A stretch of 64,000 bases of DNA from Lantana camara (taxonomy: Eukaryota; Streptophyta; Magnoliopsida; Lamiales; Verbenaceae). Positions 33,224-45,924 of this stretch are shown here, in pieces. The stretch is from contig CM074865.1 of assembly GCA_037501455.1 (NCBI GenBank), positions 10,453,001 through 10,517,000 of the forward strand. The letters are read 5' to 3'. The position numbers and the translations under genes are program-made. Every line of letters begins with the position of its first letter. The stretch's first letter is position 1. Under the pieces are notes generated by a model. That model did no database searches. It was not told where the DNA came from and saw nothing but the letters and a program-made list of their open reading frames with translations.

Positions 33224-34478
33224 ATAAGAATCTGTATGCATGTTTTGAATAAATAATATCTAATAACAATCAAGAGTTTGCCAGGTTTAGTTTACCTACT
33301 CTTCCTGCAACTATGGCGGCCAGATTCCACGAGAACAATCAGGTGTCTGCATGAGTAATGATGTATCATTGAGCTCAAGTTTTTATTAAATAAAATTGTT
33401 TCTGCTTTTTAATATATAGCACTACTGTAATTATGTCTCCCATATTTGATAATTTTGCTTAGTAAGAGAGGCGGTCTCATTATGTTTCTTATGTTTGGCT
33501 ATGAGTTACATGATGATATTCCTATGGCCATGGATAGCTCGAATAAAAATTGGTACACTTTTATCAGTGCCCAACTCATTATGTATTTTCGTGGGCACGT
33601 GTGCTTGAATAGCTTAGATGATCCTTGGATCATGAACATTTGTATTTTCTGGGCGTGGTGGTTTATATATATGAGGAGGAGGCCTCGGTAAAAACTCCAT
33701 TCCTTTAAAAATAAAAAATAAAAAAATGTCTCCCATATTTCACTCAACCAACAAATATATTAATAGACACTTGAAATTAGAATAAATAAATTATCTTTTT
33801 AATTTTTTACATAGCATAATTGTGCAAATAACTTAAATAGGAGATAAAACATGTAATTGAAGTAGGAGATCCGATTGATAACGTCTTATTTATTTATGTA
33901 GTTTCTACCTTGAAGGAAAAAATTGCATTTACTACCCCTCAAATTATGGCAAATTACAAAGGCGTCCTCTTATTTTATCTTTTTCAAAAAAATTCAGTGA
34001 TGTTCATGTGTTTTCAATTTTCACACGCAGTAGATGAAAATTATACAAAAGACCAAAATACCAATTATATCAAAATGAAAAATAATTTAACATTCGCGAT
34101 TTTATTAAATTTGAAGTACCCTTAACTAACTTAAATTTATTATTAAATTCATAAATAACCTTAATTAGGTTCTAAAATAATGTTACCTTTAAGTAACATA
34201 ATTTGCAAATGTAATATGATCACAAAAGAAAATCATACAATTTGTGAAGGTTTGGTGCTTTAGGCTTGTGATGTGGGCCTAAGCCCACTGGAATAACTGC
34301 ACGTAAGCAACACTTAATACGTATTAGTCCATAGAAAGGAAGTTGGGCTAGAAACCCAAGCCCAAGCCATCAATAGACTCAATTTACTCCTATCCCTCAA
34401 AATTAGGTTTATAAACATTGTTAGATTATGACGCGTGTTCCCTACCATAACAATAACTATTGAATAACTATGAGCAAG
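33224..34478. other. Downstream region of DUF247
   Basis: No gene supported. An 81-codon open frame at 33446-33691 lies in a stretch similar to 20920-20970/22968-23060, but the similarity covers only its second half and looks non-coding. The rest is AT-rich intergenic sequence. Confidence 0.5.
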
Positions 34479-34486
34479 CTTTCCAT

Positions 34487-34791
34487 TAGGGGTGTACGCG
34501 GTCGGGTATGGGCGGTTTCTAAATAAAATATCACCCGACCCGAAGTATGCGGGTTTGTAAAAATATAAACCGTAAATACATAATTATTTTTTCAAACCGA
34601 GCGGTTCGGGTTGGGCGGGTACGGTTTTATAGCGGGCGGATTGACGGTTTAACGAATTTTATATGTATTTTTTAAATAAAAATATTTTATACTCATAATT
34701 TTAATTCAATAATCAAAAAGATACAAAGAGTGTGAGAATTTATTCTAGTTTATCACTTATTACAACTAATACATAATGATTTCAAAGTAGA

Positions 34792-34828
<37 letters not shown>

Positions 34829-35190
34829 CAATAAACAATATCATATTATAAATATAAATTTATTTTTTGTTAAAGAACTTGTATAATATTAGTTTAACAC
34901 AAAAATATATCTTATATATATGTATAATTTGTATAATATACATGACAATTGTATTGTGTATCATGTATTTATATAACTATAATTACGAATAAAATATAAA
35001 TATATGTATAGCGGTCGGGTAGCGGGTAGGCGGATTTGAATTATTAGACCCACCACCCGAACCGAAAGTAGCGGGTTGTAATATTTTTCAACCGTGGTTA
35101 TTTTTTTTAAAATTTCAACCGGCGGTTTTCGGGCGGTTTGATTCGGTTCGGGCGGATTTAGCGGGTTGTGCGGGTTTATGTACACCCCTA
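34487..35190. mobile_element. hAT-type MITE (704 bp)
   Basis: Ends TAGGGGTGTACGCGG and GTTTATGTACACCCCTA, flanked by the 8-bp duplication CTTTCCAT at 34479-34486 and 35191-35198. Subterminal GCGGGT/ACCCGC motifs occur at both ends, with an AT-rich core including an (AT)n run near 34797-34825. Confidence 0.92.
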
Positions 35191-35198
35191 CTTTCCAT

Positions 35199-36370
35199 AT
35201 CCCATTCTTATAGCTCAAGCATATTCAACCACATTCACTCAAAGAATTAAAGGATTATCTAGACTATTGATGGTTATAGCTCTAGATTATTGATGAGATT
35301 ACATGTCTTATCAGCTTGTAAATTAATTTAATTTTGTCAGTTGCATTCATAATGAGCAGGTTTAAATATGAGTTTTCACCAAAGTTGCATAAATTTCAAG
35401 ATCTCAAACTAATCTTAATGATTTCACGTTACGAAATTGTGAGTGATCATGATCTGTTGCAAAAAAATAAAATTTTAAAGTTCAAAATTCGCGGAGTATA
35501 ACTTTAAATTAAATCTAAATTACTATAAAAAAGAAATATCTATTGGACTTCCTAATTTTATTTTGGTCAAATTATATGTTGAGGGGGTAACGCCCTAATC
35601 CAAAAAATACCTTCGAACTCAATGAGTAGTTATAAAAAATTTATATTATAGCTCACTCATGAAGATAAGCGGTGAACTTCTCCTAACTTATGTATACTAG
35701 TGAAATGAACGTGCGTTGCACGTTTATCATTCAATTTTATTTAAATAAATTTAGTTACTATGTTTATTGAATAAATTAGGATACTAAAAATATCTAATTT
35801 GATTAAATAAATATAATAACATTTTTAACGAACCATTTTGATCTTAAAAAGTCACACTTACAAAAATATTTATATGAAATCTCACTTTCAAATCATGTAC
35901 AATAAATAGAAACCCAAAGTAGAAAAACATTCAAATAAATAAATAATAATAATATTTAAAATTATATTATTATATAAAAAAAGGTTTAAAATGTATAATA
36001 ATTTGTCCAAATAATTCTAACTTTTAAGCCTAAGTAATAGTTGATAACTTTCAAATATATTTGTCCTAATCATTCTTTTATCTCAGTTACTCTCATATTT
36101 AAAATATATTTGTCCTAATCATTCTTTTATTTCAGTTGCTCTCCTATTTTCGCTTTTGCCTTTAGTGATTCTTTTTCCCTTATTTATAGATATCAGACCC
36201 CTCTGGGTCTATGTTACTCGATCTCTTCTTAACCTAGATTCGTTCTTATCTTCAGGTTTAGTTATGACTTGTTGGACATTTCATAAAATCCTATATGTGC
36301 TAAACTCTTTTGGTTTTACCCGGCCCTCTCTCTCTCATTGATTAACTTTCATTCAATTTTTTTTTTTAAT
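35199..36370. other. Intergenic sequence
   Basis: No gene or bounded element recognised. A short tandem similarity (TTTGTCCTAATCATTCTTTTAT) is repeated at 36060 and 36108. Confidence 0.5.
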
Positions 36371-36540
36371 TTTGGAGTTCGGTTTTCGGTCGAAAACCGA
36401 AACCAAACCGAAAATTTTCGGTTAAAACCGAACCGAACCGTATGAAGTTCGGTTCGGTTTCGGATTTTTCAAAACCGAAATTCCGGTTAACCGAACCGAA
36501 ACTTCGGTTCGGTCAAAAACCGGCCTTATGAACATCCCTA
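36371..36540. mobile_element. hAT-type MITE fragment (right end kept)
   Basis: CGGTT/AACCG motifs in both orientations end in TTATGAACATCCCTA, a typical hAT MITE terminus. The expected left terminus is absent and is replaced by a T run at about 36357. Confidence 0.65.
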
Positions 36541-37150
36541 CCGGTTCGCCTCACACCGTTTCCTTAGTTCGCCACCCGATAGAGAACTGACCAGTCTTCT
36601 CCTCAGGCAAGTTGATCTTAGGTTTGGGTCCATTAAAAGCTCAATGGGTATGTCTCTAAAAATCACCAATTTTAGTATAATTACCTTGAACTAAATATTC
36701 ATCTCTCAAAATTATGGGTTTGGTATATATCATTTCAATATTACCCTCGTTCCCAAATCTCCATCTTTTTCTCCATAATTGTAGTTTGATTTAATTAGTA
36801 TTTTTTTTTTTTCAATTTATACCTCGGATACTTTTTCAATTATATCAGCTACCGCATGCAATTTTCAATTGATAACTTCTACTCTTCGAATTGTAATGAG
36901 AAAACAAAACTTCGCGGATACTTATAAACTAAGGGGCTTTCAACCCCTTAGTTTAACCTTGATAATCCAAATTATGTTGGAAATTTTAATTAAGAAATTA
37001 AATATTATTTTGTGAATGAAAAATAAATAAATAAAAAAAAAGTGTCATTGTGTGAAAAGCTATGCACTCATACCAAATGACTCGGCACAATGATTATAAT
37101 TTTTAAGAAAATTCTAATTCGAATTTGACCCGATCACACCCAACAAATTA

Positions 37151-37510
37151 AAGAAAATTGCACTTTAGATATACCAATTCATTCTAATTCATAATTTTGG
37201 TACAAAAAATTTCTTAGTGAAAAAATTAAACCATAACTCTAAAAATTCGCAATTTCATGTAGTATTTGACCAGAGTAGAAATGACCCATTGGAAAACCCA
37301 CCCAAATCTCCACGTGTCCATTGGAGAATTTGCCACGAAGCGGGTTTTGCAAGTTTCAAGTGGATTTTCCATCGAATCATATCTATTCGGGTCAAGTAGT
37401 CATGAAACTGTAAACTTTTAGAATTATAGGCTAGTTTTTTTATCGAAAATTTTTTTGTACCAAAATTACGAATTAGAGTGGATTGGTATACCAAAATTGT
37501 AATTTTTCCC
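37151..37510. mobile_element. Foldback MITE (360 bp), Mutator-like
   Basis: Inverted arms of about 130 bp (37151-37290 and 37370-37510), both containing CTAATTCATAATTTTGGTAC-like sequence. Flanks AACAAATTA (37142-37150) and AATAAATTA (37511-37519) are a 9-bp duplication with one change. Copy A lacks it. Confidence 0.75.
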
Positions 37511-38020
37511 AATAAATTATAATGGTAATTGTATTGCATTATTACAGTGTCATTTGATTTGTTGTTCTTTCTAAATTTTCTACCAATCACACTATAAATA
37601 TAAAATAATGACCTCCTCATTATACTAATTTGGTCAAATCAAATTCCGGCTAAAATTATTTTTGAATTTGTTTATTTGAATTACGCTTGAATTTGTTTAT
37701 TTTTTTTTTTTTACCAAAACTCGCACTATCTGGACTATTATGAATATGTACTCATTCCATTATATATAATCAACACAAAAAATAATTTTTTATTATCTCT
37801 CTTTTTCCTCTTTTCATTGGTGGTAATAGTTCTAAATATTTTAAATCCATAATTTTTGTAATTTATAATTCTATTATTACAAGAAGTAGTAGTTGCATCT
37901 CTATCATAGAACTGTGGCATTAGTGCGGGGCGAATTCGTCTTAAAAACAAATAAAAATACTCTTGGATCCACCTTTACGATATACAAAAATTACTTTAAA
38001 ATATTTAATCATTTTTAATA

Positions 38021-38385
38021 AGAGTGAATTACATGCAGACCCCAATTGAGTTTTTAAATAACAAAACACCCCTACATTTAGATTAAATAACATGAGACAC
38101 CCAAATGAATATTAAAATTACAAATGATTCCCTCTCCCGTTAGAATTCTTAATAATTTTGTCAAAATTTTTATTTTAAATAAGTTTTTGAAACACAAAAT
38201 ACCCTTATGAATAAGTTTTACATCTAAATCACGAATCAATACAATAGTTTTTTAATAACTTTTTCTAATGGAAAGGGGGGGCGTTTGTAATTTTAAAATT
38301 TATTTAGGTGTTCAATTTTAAAAAATTAAAATATAAGTGTAATTTGTTATTTTAAAATTCCTTTGGGATCTATATTAAATAAGTC
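38021..38385. mobile_element. Foldback MITE (365 bp), 9-bp duplication
   Basis: Similar inverted arms (AGAGTGAATTACATGCAGACC... and, inverted, GACTTATTTAATATAGATCCC...). Exact duplication TTTTTAATA at 38012-38020 and 38386-38394. The copy A counterpart near 26005 shows the empty site. Confidence 0.82.
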
Positions 38386-38835
38386 TTTTTAATAATGATA
38401 GTTGATGCAAACTCTCGGATCCACATTTACGATATACAAAAATTATTTTTATTGAAAAACCGAACCGCCCTCCTCTCTCCTTTCACTTTCTTTCTCTTAT
38501 TCTTCTACATACATTATTATGGTTTGGTTTGTGTGTTAAAGGATCTGTTTATATAAGTGTGATCCTAACTACTAGCTAGTAATCTCTCAGTGTAATCGTA
38601 ATTCTTGATTTATATTTAAATTTCTTTTAATCTTGTGCGTTGATCTTTTAATAAGGCATGTTACAAAGAGTCTTGTGTTCATGACTCATGAGCTTTCCAA
38701 TGATCCCTAGGAGGCTAGGACTCTTCTAGGAGCTCGTCGCTATGCGTTCGTATTTAACCTTATCCGGAAGTTGGTCCACATGGTGGGACCCAGCAGTCAT
38801 TTACATATCTCCAAAAAATAGAACAAATTAGATAA

Positions 38836-38980
38836 CGGGAAATGACCCATAACTACCTAGAAGGGAGGTCAAATTTCTCTTAGTTCCCCGTTTTTAAAAC
38901 TATCTCTACTAACTCCACAATCCACTTTACCAGTCTTTGTTAACTACCTAATGTGTGCAATTTTACTACCTTACCCTGAT
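38836..38980 (+). repeat. Left terminal inverted repeat of the MULE
   Basis: Diverged match to the inverse of 56870-57014, with about 60% of the first 23 positions identical and stronger blocks further in. Confidence 0.7.
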
Positions 38981-39568
38981 GGCAACCACTTTCCCTCCCA
39001 TTTTCTCATTTTCGTTCAGTTGGTATTGAAAATTGAAAAAAAAACAAGAAGAAAACTAGAGCAAACGGCGAGTGAGCAAAAGGGGCCTGGTGAGACAATA
39101 ACCGACCACTTTACGACGATATTAGGTGGCGGTGAAGAAGGTTTCCGACGCGTACGACTACCCTGGTGAGAGGTCTCCGGCAGTATGGAATTTCCCCGTT
39201 GTTGAGGTTGGCTTCTACCGCCGTAGTGTTACCGCTGCGGAGTTTACGGCGCCGAAGTGTTTACCTTGTTGACGAGGGCTGAGATTCGGTGTGCACCCTT
39301 AAAAGATTTGACATTTTTTTCCCTCTTTGATCCAATACAAAATATGAAGCTTTAGATATACTATTTCCTTTTTTTTTTGTACGCAAAATTGGTAGGGTTT
39401 AGGACCAAAATGCCCAAGGTGGTTGATCTCTAAAGGCCCTATTTGGCTTGGGGGGTTTTTGAAGTTAAAATTCGTTGCCAATTTTTCAAAATTTTTGTTG
39501 TAATACGAAATTTCTTTGGTTAGATACGTTATATCTTCTTTTTTGTACACGAAATTGTTATTAACCAT
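38981..39568. other. MULE leader region upstream of the Ulp1 gene
   Basis: No ORF supported; includes a GC-richer stretch at 39055-39260. Confidence 0.5.
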
Positions 39569-39571
39569 GTG

Positions 39572-42287
39572 ATGTTGTCCTTGGCAGGAATGACCACCCT
39601 TCAAACCCGATGTTCTCCTGTTGCATTTTGCAATGAAATGGAAAGTATTAAGCTTTTGATGAAGCCTGAACATCAAGAAGCCATTTCTCGATGTCCATTT
39701 GATTTCTTCATAAACATGCCATTTGCATTTTCATCCACTACTAGAATCAAGTTGCTATTATCCAGGTATGATGTGGATTCCTCTACCTATTCAGTGGGTG
39801 AAGAGATTGTTGTTCCCTTCACGGTGTCCGAATTTTGTATAGTGAATGGTCTGCAACACTGTGGATTGAATGTTGATCTGCACTGGAAAGTTCCTTCTAC
39901 CACAGTAGCAAAACATTTTTATGGCGATCCCAGATTATGTAATAAGGACAATATTGTATTGAAAATGACCGAATTAGTGAATAGTACGGAGAAGTCTGAC
40001 GTTGATGATTTTTGTAGGATGTATATTATGTTTGTATTATGTACTTTATTGTTCCATGTCAGCACCATGGTTGTGCCCCGAGGTCTAATTAGTTATGCGG
40101 ATGACTTGTCTGCGATTGGAGAGTTTTCTTGGGGGATAGCTATGTATCGGTTCTTGGTAGGATCCATCAAACAGCATTTGGTAGGTGAAACATTATATGC
40201 GAACGGCTTTGTGGTTGGAATGATGGTATTTAAACAAGTTCAGAATTATATTTTTTAACTTTATACTATTATACATGTAGATTTGGTAATTGTTTGAAAT
40301 TGGTTTTTGTTTAATGCCACAGGCTTGGTTTTATGAGCATTTTCCAACATGTGGTTGCCCTAGATCGCTACGGGCGTTTCCTCGACTCTTTAGATGGCAA
40401 TCGAAAGCCAGTAATTTGCCTTTGAACATTGAGAGGGCCAATGAGATGCTGGATGCCATTGACATGCTTCAGGTAACTCAATTTAAATTTTTCCTTTTTT
40501 TTTGTATATATAAGTATGTTATGTGACTGTTGTATATTTGTAACATCATGTTCTTTTTATTCTTTGAAGTTTGTGGAGATTGTTGCAACGCAAAGGAGGG
40601 AGTTGCAATTGTTTGAACTTCCTGTGAAAAAAGATGAGAATGATGTGGGGATTCTAGCAACATTGATGAGGGAGATCATTGCTAATCAGAAGCAGGAGTT
40701 GAAGTTGTTGGGGTAATTGGTGATTGAGAAGACTGGAGTGGCTGCTGATGAAAGTGATAATGAACAAAATATTGGGGATGAGAATGAGGATGAAGAGCAA
40801 GTCGATGAAAGTGAGGATGATGAGACTGTGGGGGAAGGGGATGATGATATGGAGGAGAGTGACAAAGAAGTAACCATGGAGGAGAAGGGAGAGGAGGATG
40901 TAGCTGATATATTGACTGGTATGCATGATAAGGTTGTGGAGGAGAGTGTAGTTGAGGCTATGGATCAGGCTGTGGACAATGTTGTGCTTGAAGCTGTGGA
41001 TAAAGCTATAGAGAAGGCTATGGCGGAAGATGTGGTGGAGGCTGGGAAGGATGTGGAGAGGGGTGTGAAGGAGGATGAAGTGGAGAAGCTTGTGGAGGAG
41101 TATGTGATGGAGGAGAATGTTGGGTTGCTGAATGAGAAGAATGACGAAGATGTACTCTCTCGTCTTATTGATGATTATGCTAGTGGTGATGATTCAGATG
41201 ATAGCTGGCGTCATGAGATTAGAATGAAGTAAGTGAATGACACCATTAGCTCCATTGCATCGTCTGTAAGAGATAGAGATGATCGGATGAAGAAAAGAAA
41301 AGAACCCGATTTCATTACGGCTCCTTCGTCCACAGCCCCGAAGATGAAGAAGAAAGTAAGTTGTCATATTTCGTTTAATTATAATTACATGTTAATTATA
41401 TGTTACTTAAAATGCCTTCTATTGTGTAGGTGAAATTTGGAAAGACCCCTATGGATCAATGCTATGATTATGTTGGGAGATTGGATTACCCTGGAAGGGA
41501 TGAGCTGACATCCGGAGAGCAAGATATAATTGATGGTTTCATCCGGGGACATGCTAAAAATGCATCCCAAGTTACTGTTTACAGTGCAAATGATGTCGAA
41601 ATCTTGGATTATGACATATACCGGTTGCTGTGGGGCCTTGAGATGAGACAATCCGTGTTTGAGGGATACATTAACATTCTCAGAAGCATGAACATGACAA
41701 GGATTTGGGCTATGTCTTCCCATGTAACAACTGGTATATTAGATAAACTGTCTCGTGAAAAGTTTATCAAAGGTTCGAAGAAGAAACTGAAGGCTGGAGA
41801 TCCGGAGGGAATGAACAAGTTTCTAACAGACAATGTCATGAAGAGTGTGCGTTCATTGCTTTTGCGTTTGAATCCTGATATGTTGGGAGGTAACCATTAC
41901 ATTATTTTCCCATTGAACACAAAAAACCATTGGCATATGGTTGTCCTCGACACCGATCTGAAGGTATTTAAACGTTTGAACTCCATGCATTCTTCCATTG
42001 CAACCGGGCATGCCAAGTTATGGGCGAAATTCATTCGGATGTTCCTTTTCCATGAATACAAGTATGAGATTCCGACCGATGACTTAGATGCTCAGGTATG
42101 TCCCTCGCAACGGGATGATAGCCTCGACTGTAGTGCCTTCTTTTGCCTGTTTGCTGAATGTTTTGCTAGGGATGACCCAACTTTCTGGAAAGAATGTCTT
42201 CTTGTGAAGATGCTGTACTATTGTGTCCATTTGGCTGCGAATATTTTGGCTGCAGGAGAAAATTTTAAACTTATGGTTGAAAAGTGA
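39572..42287 (+). pseudogene. Ulp1-type (C48) cysteine protease gene of the MULE; exons 39572-40225, 40323-40472, 40570-41355, 41430-42287
   Basis: All introns have GT-AG ends and keep phase 0. Exons 1-2 encode the N-terminal region found in plant transposon-borne Ulp1 proteins (VPFTVSEFCIVNGL, AWFYEHFP). Exon 3 is strongly acidic (GDENEDEEQVDESEDDE), and exon 4 holds the peptidase region with TKNHWHMVVLDTD (His) and CPSQRDDSLDCSAFF (Gln, Cys). The Asp expected after the His strand reads Asn (KRLNSMHS). Ulp1 enzymes process or remove SUMO; why MULEs carry one is unknown. In-frame TAA codons at 40714 and 41230 break exon 3 unless it is spliced differently. ATG 39572 or 39590 are both possible starts. 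Confidence 0.8.
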
Positions 42288-42378
42288 TATGTATATATGG
42301 TATTATACTTAGTGGTCTAGTATTATAATAAAATTATTAAACTTTGGTAATGTAGTATGTTCACTTTGAACAGGAAGT

Positions 42379-43977
42379 AATTTTCCATGTTATGCAATTT
42401 GTTGAAGTTTGTTGGCTTTGAAGTAATTTGTATCTCTGATAATGGCGTTTAAGTACCTGATTCTACCATTTATGTACAACTGTTGGAATTGATTCGTTCT
42501 TGTTTAAATACAGGGTACGTCATTCTTCCGATTTTATACAACATATGGACAATTAAGTACGTGATTGTGGCAGCTGTATACAACATATCTCCAAATCTGT
42601 ACCACGTCGAAAAAGTTGTATAATTCACTCAACTGGGGTAAATAAAATTAAGTACAACATTCCAACGGACTTGTACGACGTGACAAAGGCTGCAAAATTA
42701 CACCTCCTACGCAATTTTCAAGATTTTATACAAAATATGGAAAATTAAGTACGTGGTAATGGCCGTGCTATACAACATTCCAACGGATTTGTACAACGTG
42801 TCAAAGGTTGCAAAATTACACCTCCTACGCAATTTTCAAGATTTTATACAAAATATGGGCAATTAAGTACGTGGTAATGGCCATGTTGTACAACATTCGA
42901 GCGGACTTGTGTCAAAGGTTGCAAAATTACATTATGTGTTTAAGTTTAAAACAATTCGTATAAAAGAGTTTGATAGAGTTCATACAAGATTATGTTATCA
43001 TTATGTGTTTAAGGGTTTATACTACATGATATGGTATGTAAATTCCAATACATATCATAATGTGTCGAAGAGTATATACTATCATAATGTGCTCAAGAGT
43101 AAATTAGTATATACTATCCTAATATGTTCAAGAGTAAATTAGAATTTACATACCATATCATGTAGTATAAACCCTTAAACACATAATGATAACATAATCT
43201 TGTACGAACTCTATTAAACTCTTTTATACGAATTGATTTAAACTTAAACACATAATGTAATTTTGCAACCTTTGACATGTTGTACAAGTCCGCTCGAATG
43301 TTGTACAACATGGTCATTACCACTTACTTAATTGCCTATATGTTGTATAAAATCTTGAAAATTACGTAGGAGGTGTAATTTTGCAGCCTTCGTCACGTTG
43401 TACAAGTCCATTGGAATGTTGTACAACATGCCTATTATCACGTACTTAATTGCCCATATATTGTATAAAATCTTGAAAATTGCGTAGGAGGTGTAATTTT
43501 ACAACCTTTGACACGTTGTACAAATCCGTTGGAATGTTGTATAACATGGCCATTACCACGTACTTAATTTTCCATATTTTGTATAAAATCTTGAAAATTG
43601 TGTAGGAGGTGTAATTTTGCAACCTTTGACACGTTGTACAAATCCGTTGGAATGTTGTATAACATGGCCATTACCACGTACTTAATTTTCCATATGTTGT
43701 ATTAAATTGTTAGAATGACGTACTTAATTTTATTTACCCCAGTAGAGAGAATTGTACAACTTTTTTCACGTGGTATAGATTTGGAGAAATGTTGTACACA
43801 GCTGCTACAATAACGTACTTAATTCTCTATATGTTGTATAAAATTGGAAGAATGACGTACCCTGTATTTGAACAAGTACGAATCAATTCCAACAGACATC
43901 CAGAATTTCATACATACACATATCCATGCATAAAATTACTTCCATTTCAAAGTGAAAATTGCGTGGGAGGTCCATAT
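42379..43977. repeat. Long inverted repeat between the two MULE genes (continues 53911-54054)
   Basis: The left arm (42379-43045) is complementary to a right arm made of 43143-43977 and, beyond the Copia insertion, 53911-54054. The central loop is about 97 nt. Each arm includes tandem units of roughly 115 bp with GTACAACATTCCAACGGA, CTCCTACGCAATTTTCAAGA and AATTAAGTACGTGGTAATGGCC: about two units on the left and four on the right. The palindrome fills the whole space between the stop codons of the convergent genes (42287 and 54100). Confidence 0.9.
43973..43977. repeat. Target site duplication CATAT (left copy)
   Basis: CATAT at 43973-43977 and 53906-53910 flank the Copia element. Confidence 0.95.
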
Positions 43978-45908
43978 TGTTGGAAAACACGAATCAGAAA
44001 GCAGCGGAAATTTAAAAATTTTCCAACAAAAGGATCTTGGACTCGCAATCGTGTATCCAAATTCGAAGGGTTAAGAAACTTACTTTTCTTTTATTCTTTC
44101 TTGAAGCGTTTCAAGCCACCCAAGAACGCTCTTCTCGCGGCTTAATCCCCTCTCCTTGGTAAAGCTCGAATCTTCAAACTTCTAACTTGAAGCTCTCTAG
44201 AGATAGTCCACCAACTTGACTACAATCTAACTAGTAAGGATGCTAGTTCTCTAGTTAGTGTTTAGGCTTAACCTAGGGTTTATTTAATCTTGGAGAAAGG
44301 ATGGTGTTCAACACATGAACCAAAAGAATTGCCAACTCCCTAAAAGGGAGCTCGAGCTCCCCTATATATAATAGAGGGAGGACCGAAAATCCTAGTCCTT
44401 ATGGACTAAGGATATGGTCCCTCTCTCCTATTACTTGATCATCAAGTAATTTTGACTTTGAATTTGAATTCTAATTCAAATCAACTTTCAAGAGAGCTAA
44501 AATATCCAAACTATTTTTGTATAATTTTATACTTTATTTATTTAAAATAAATAACTTATTTTATCTAATTAATTAATTCATAATTAATTAACTAGATTAT
44601 TTTCTCCAAAATTAGACTTTCTTTTTAATTCAAAATTAAACCAAAGTCTATTAAATAATTAACACATTTAATTATTTAATATATACATATACAATATATA
44701 TATTTACACGTGTGGGACACGTGTCACAATGACACGTGTTACTCACGTGACCCACACGTGTGGAACCCTCTTGGCCCGATTAACTCGTTTAATCATTTTA
44801 AAGCCTCAACTCATGTAACCAAGTTGTTGTGTGTGACCCTCTAGGTTCTCAATTCAATTAGCAGTGACCCTAATTAATTAATTCACTAATTAATTAATCA
44901 GTCCACAGATTAAACGACCATAGTCTAGCAACAGGTGTTTAACCCCTAGCTGAATTGGAATGTTCGGATTCGACAGAACCTTTAAGTCATTGATTCATGT
45001 GAGATACAATCCTCCTACTTACTATCTCTCAACCAAGATCTAGGGTAAGGGAATAATCAGAACCCTAATAATCCGGTCTTAAAGCTAAGTGCATTTCGTA
45101 TCCATCTGATCCCAATCCAAGAAACCCTTTTCTTAATGTCTTGATCTACTGCCTTGGCCAAGGACTCCATATGGCATATGAATGACTTACACAATAAGAG
45201 ATCACCTTGCATATGCAAGTGTAGGTCCTTTCTTGATTCTCATTCACTTTCATGAATCACTTGTGCAGCCCCAGCATAAGCCTTGAATCAGTTGTCAAAG
45301 GCGTCACCCTTTAAAGCTTATACCTAAGACTACAGAGTTAACTCATAAAGTGACAAGGAACCTCAAGTCTAAGGATCAATTAATCACATCAATGACTCGT
45401 GAGATATTTCCTAATCTGGAAGTTTCCATTTCCTGAAATAGAAACTTCCTTTCCCATTTAGGAATCTTCTCACACGGGGCGCCTCAGTGAACTTACTTAT
45501 TAACGTAAGCACCCTCATGTATCACGCACGTATCAACTATACACTTTGCACATCCATGAAACAAGGTGGTCCTTCTTAAGGGCGTGATCCCACAAGCAAG
45601 CCTTAGAGGAGTCAGGTTGACACTCCCACTATCGGTAGGACTCATCGGCTTGAAGTATTTTACTAATCATGACTTATGTGATATAGGGCTCATTTCATGA
45701 ACCATTTCACCTAAATGGTAGAGTCCTAAAGTCATCAGGATTAGGGGAGTTCTCATACATGCACAGCTAAAGTAAACGCATACCAAACAAGAGCATATAA
45801 AGAAGTGTTGCCTTAATTCGTTATATTATTCAAAGATTGTCTGTGATTACAATAAAGAAAAGCACAAAGCGGATATACAATCGGCTTTCTAGGGCACTAT
45901 TCCTAACA
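43978..45908 (-). repeat. 3' LTR of the Copia element
   Basis: TGTTGG...TAACA; same length as its partner. Five CACGTG boxes lie at 44707-44760. On the minus strand a TATATATA-type box lies at about 44360-44372. Confidence 0.97.
44707..44760. promoter_or_regulatory. Five G-boxes (CACGTG) in 54 bp of the Copia LTR
   Basis: CACGTG at 44707, 44718, 44733, 44744 and 44755; the same cluster is at 52704-52757 in the other LTR. It lies about 340 bp upstream of the minus-strand TATA box. G-boxes bind plant bZIP and bHLH factors (abscisic acid, light, stress); the response of this LTR is inference. Confidence 0.8.
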
Positions 45909-45920
45909 ATCTCCCACTTG
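45909..45920 (-). other. Copia polypurine tract
   Basis: ATCTCCCACTTG (minus: CAAGTGGGAGAT) directly adjoins the left LTR. Confidence 0.85.
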
Positions 45921-45924
45921 CCCG

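Larger units (their letters stand above)
36930..38835. repeat. Duplicated block, copy B, left part
   Basis: Similar to 25480-26430 of copy A, interrupted by two MITEs (37151-37510 and 38021-38385) and then by the MULE at 38836. Resumes at 57015. Confidence 0.78.

Noticed and set aside
33446..33691. 81-codon ORF downstream of DUF247 sharing sequence with 20920-23060
   Set aside because: The paralogous stretch does not keep the frame, so similarity reflects duplicated non-coding DNA.
35690..35730. CTAGTGAAATGAACGTGCGTTGCACG motif, possible Helitron end
   Set aside because: The GTGCGTTGCAC palindrome occurs near some plant Helitron termini, but no TC start, 3' hairpin plus CTRRT end, or helicase could be placed around it.
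40717..41232. Acidic 171-codon ORF considered as a separate gene
   Set aside because: It shares phase with exon 3 of the Ulp1 gene on both sides, so it is better read as the acidic linker of that gene after an in-frame TAA.
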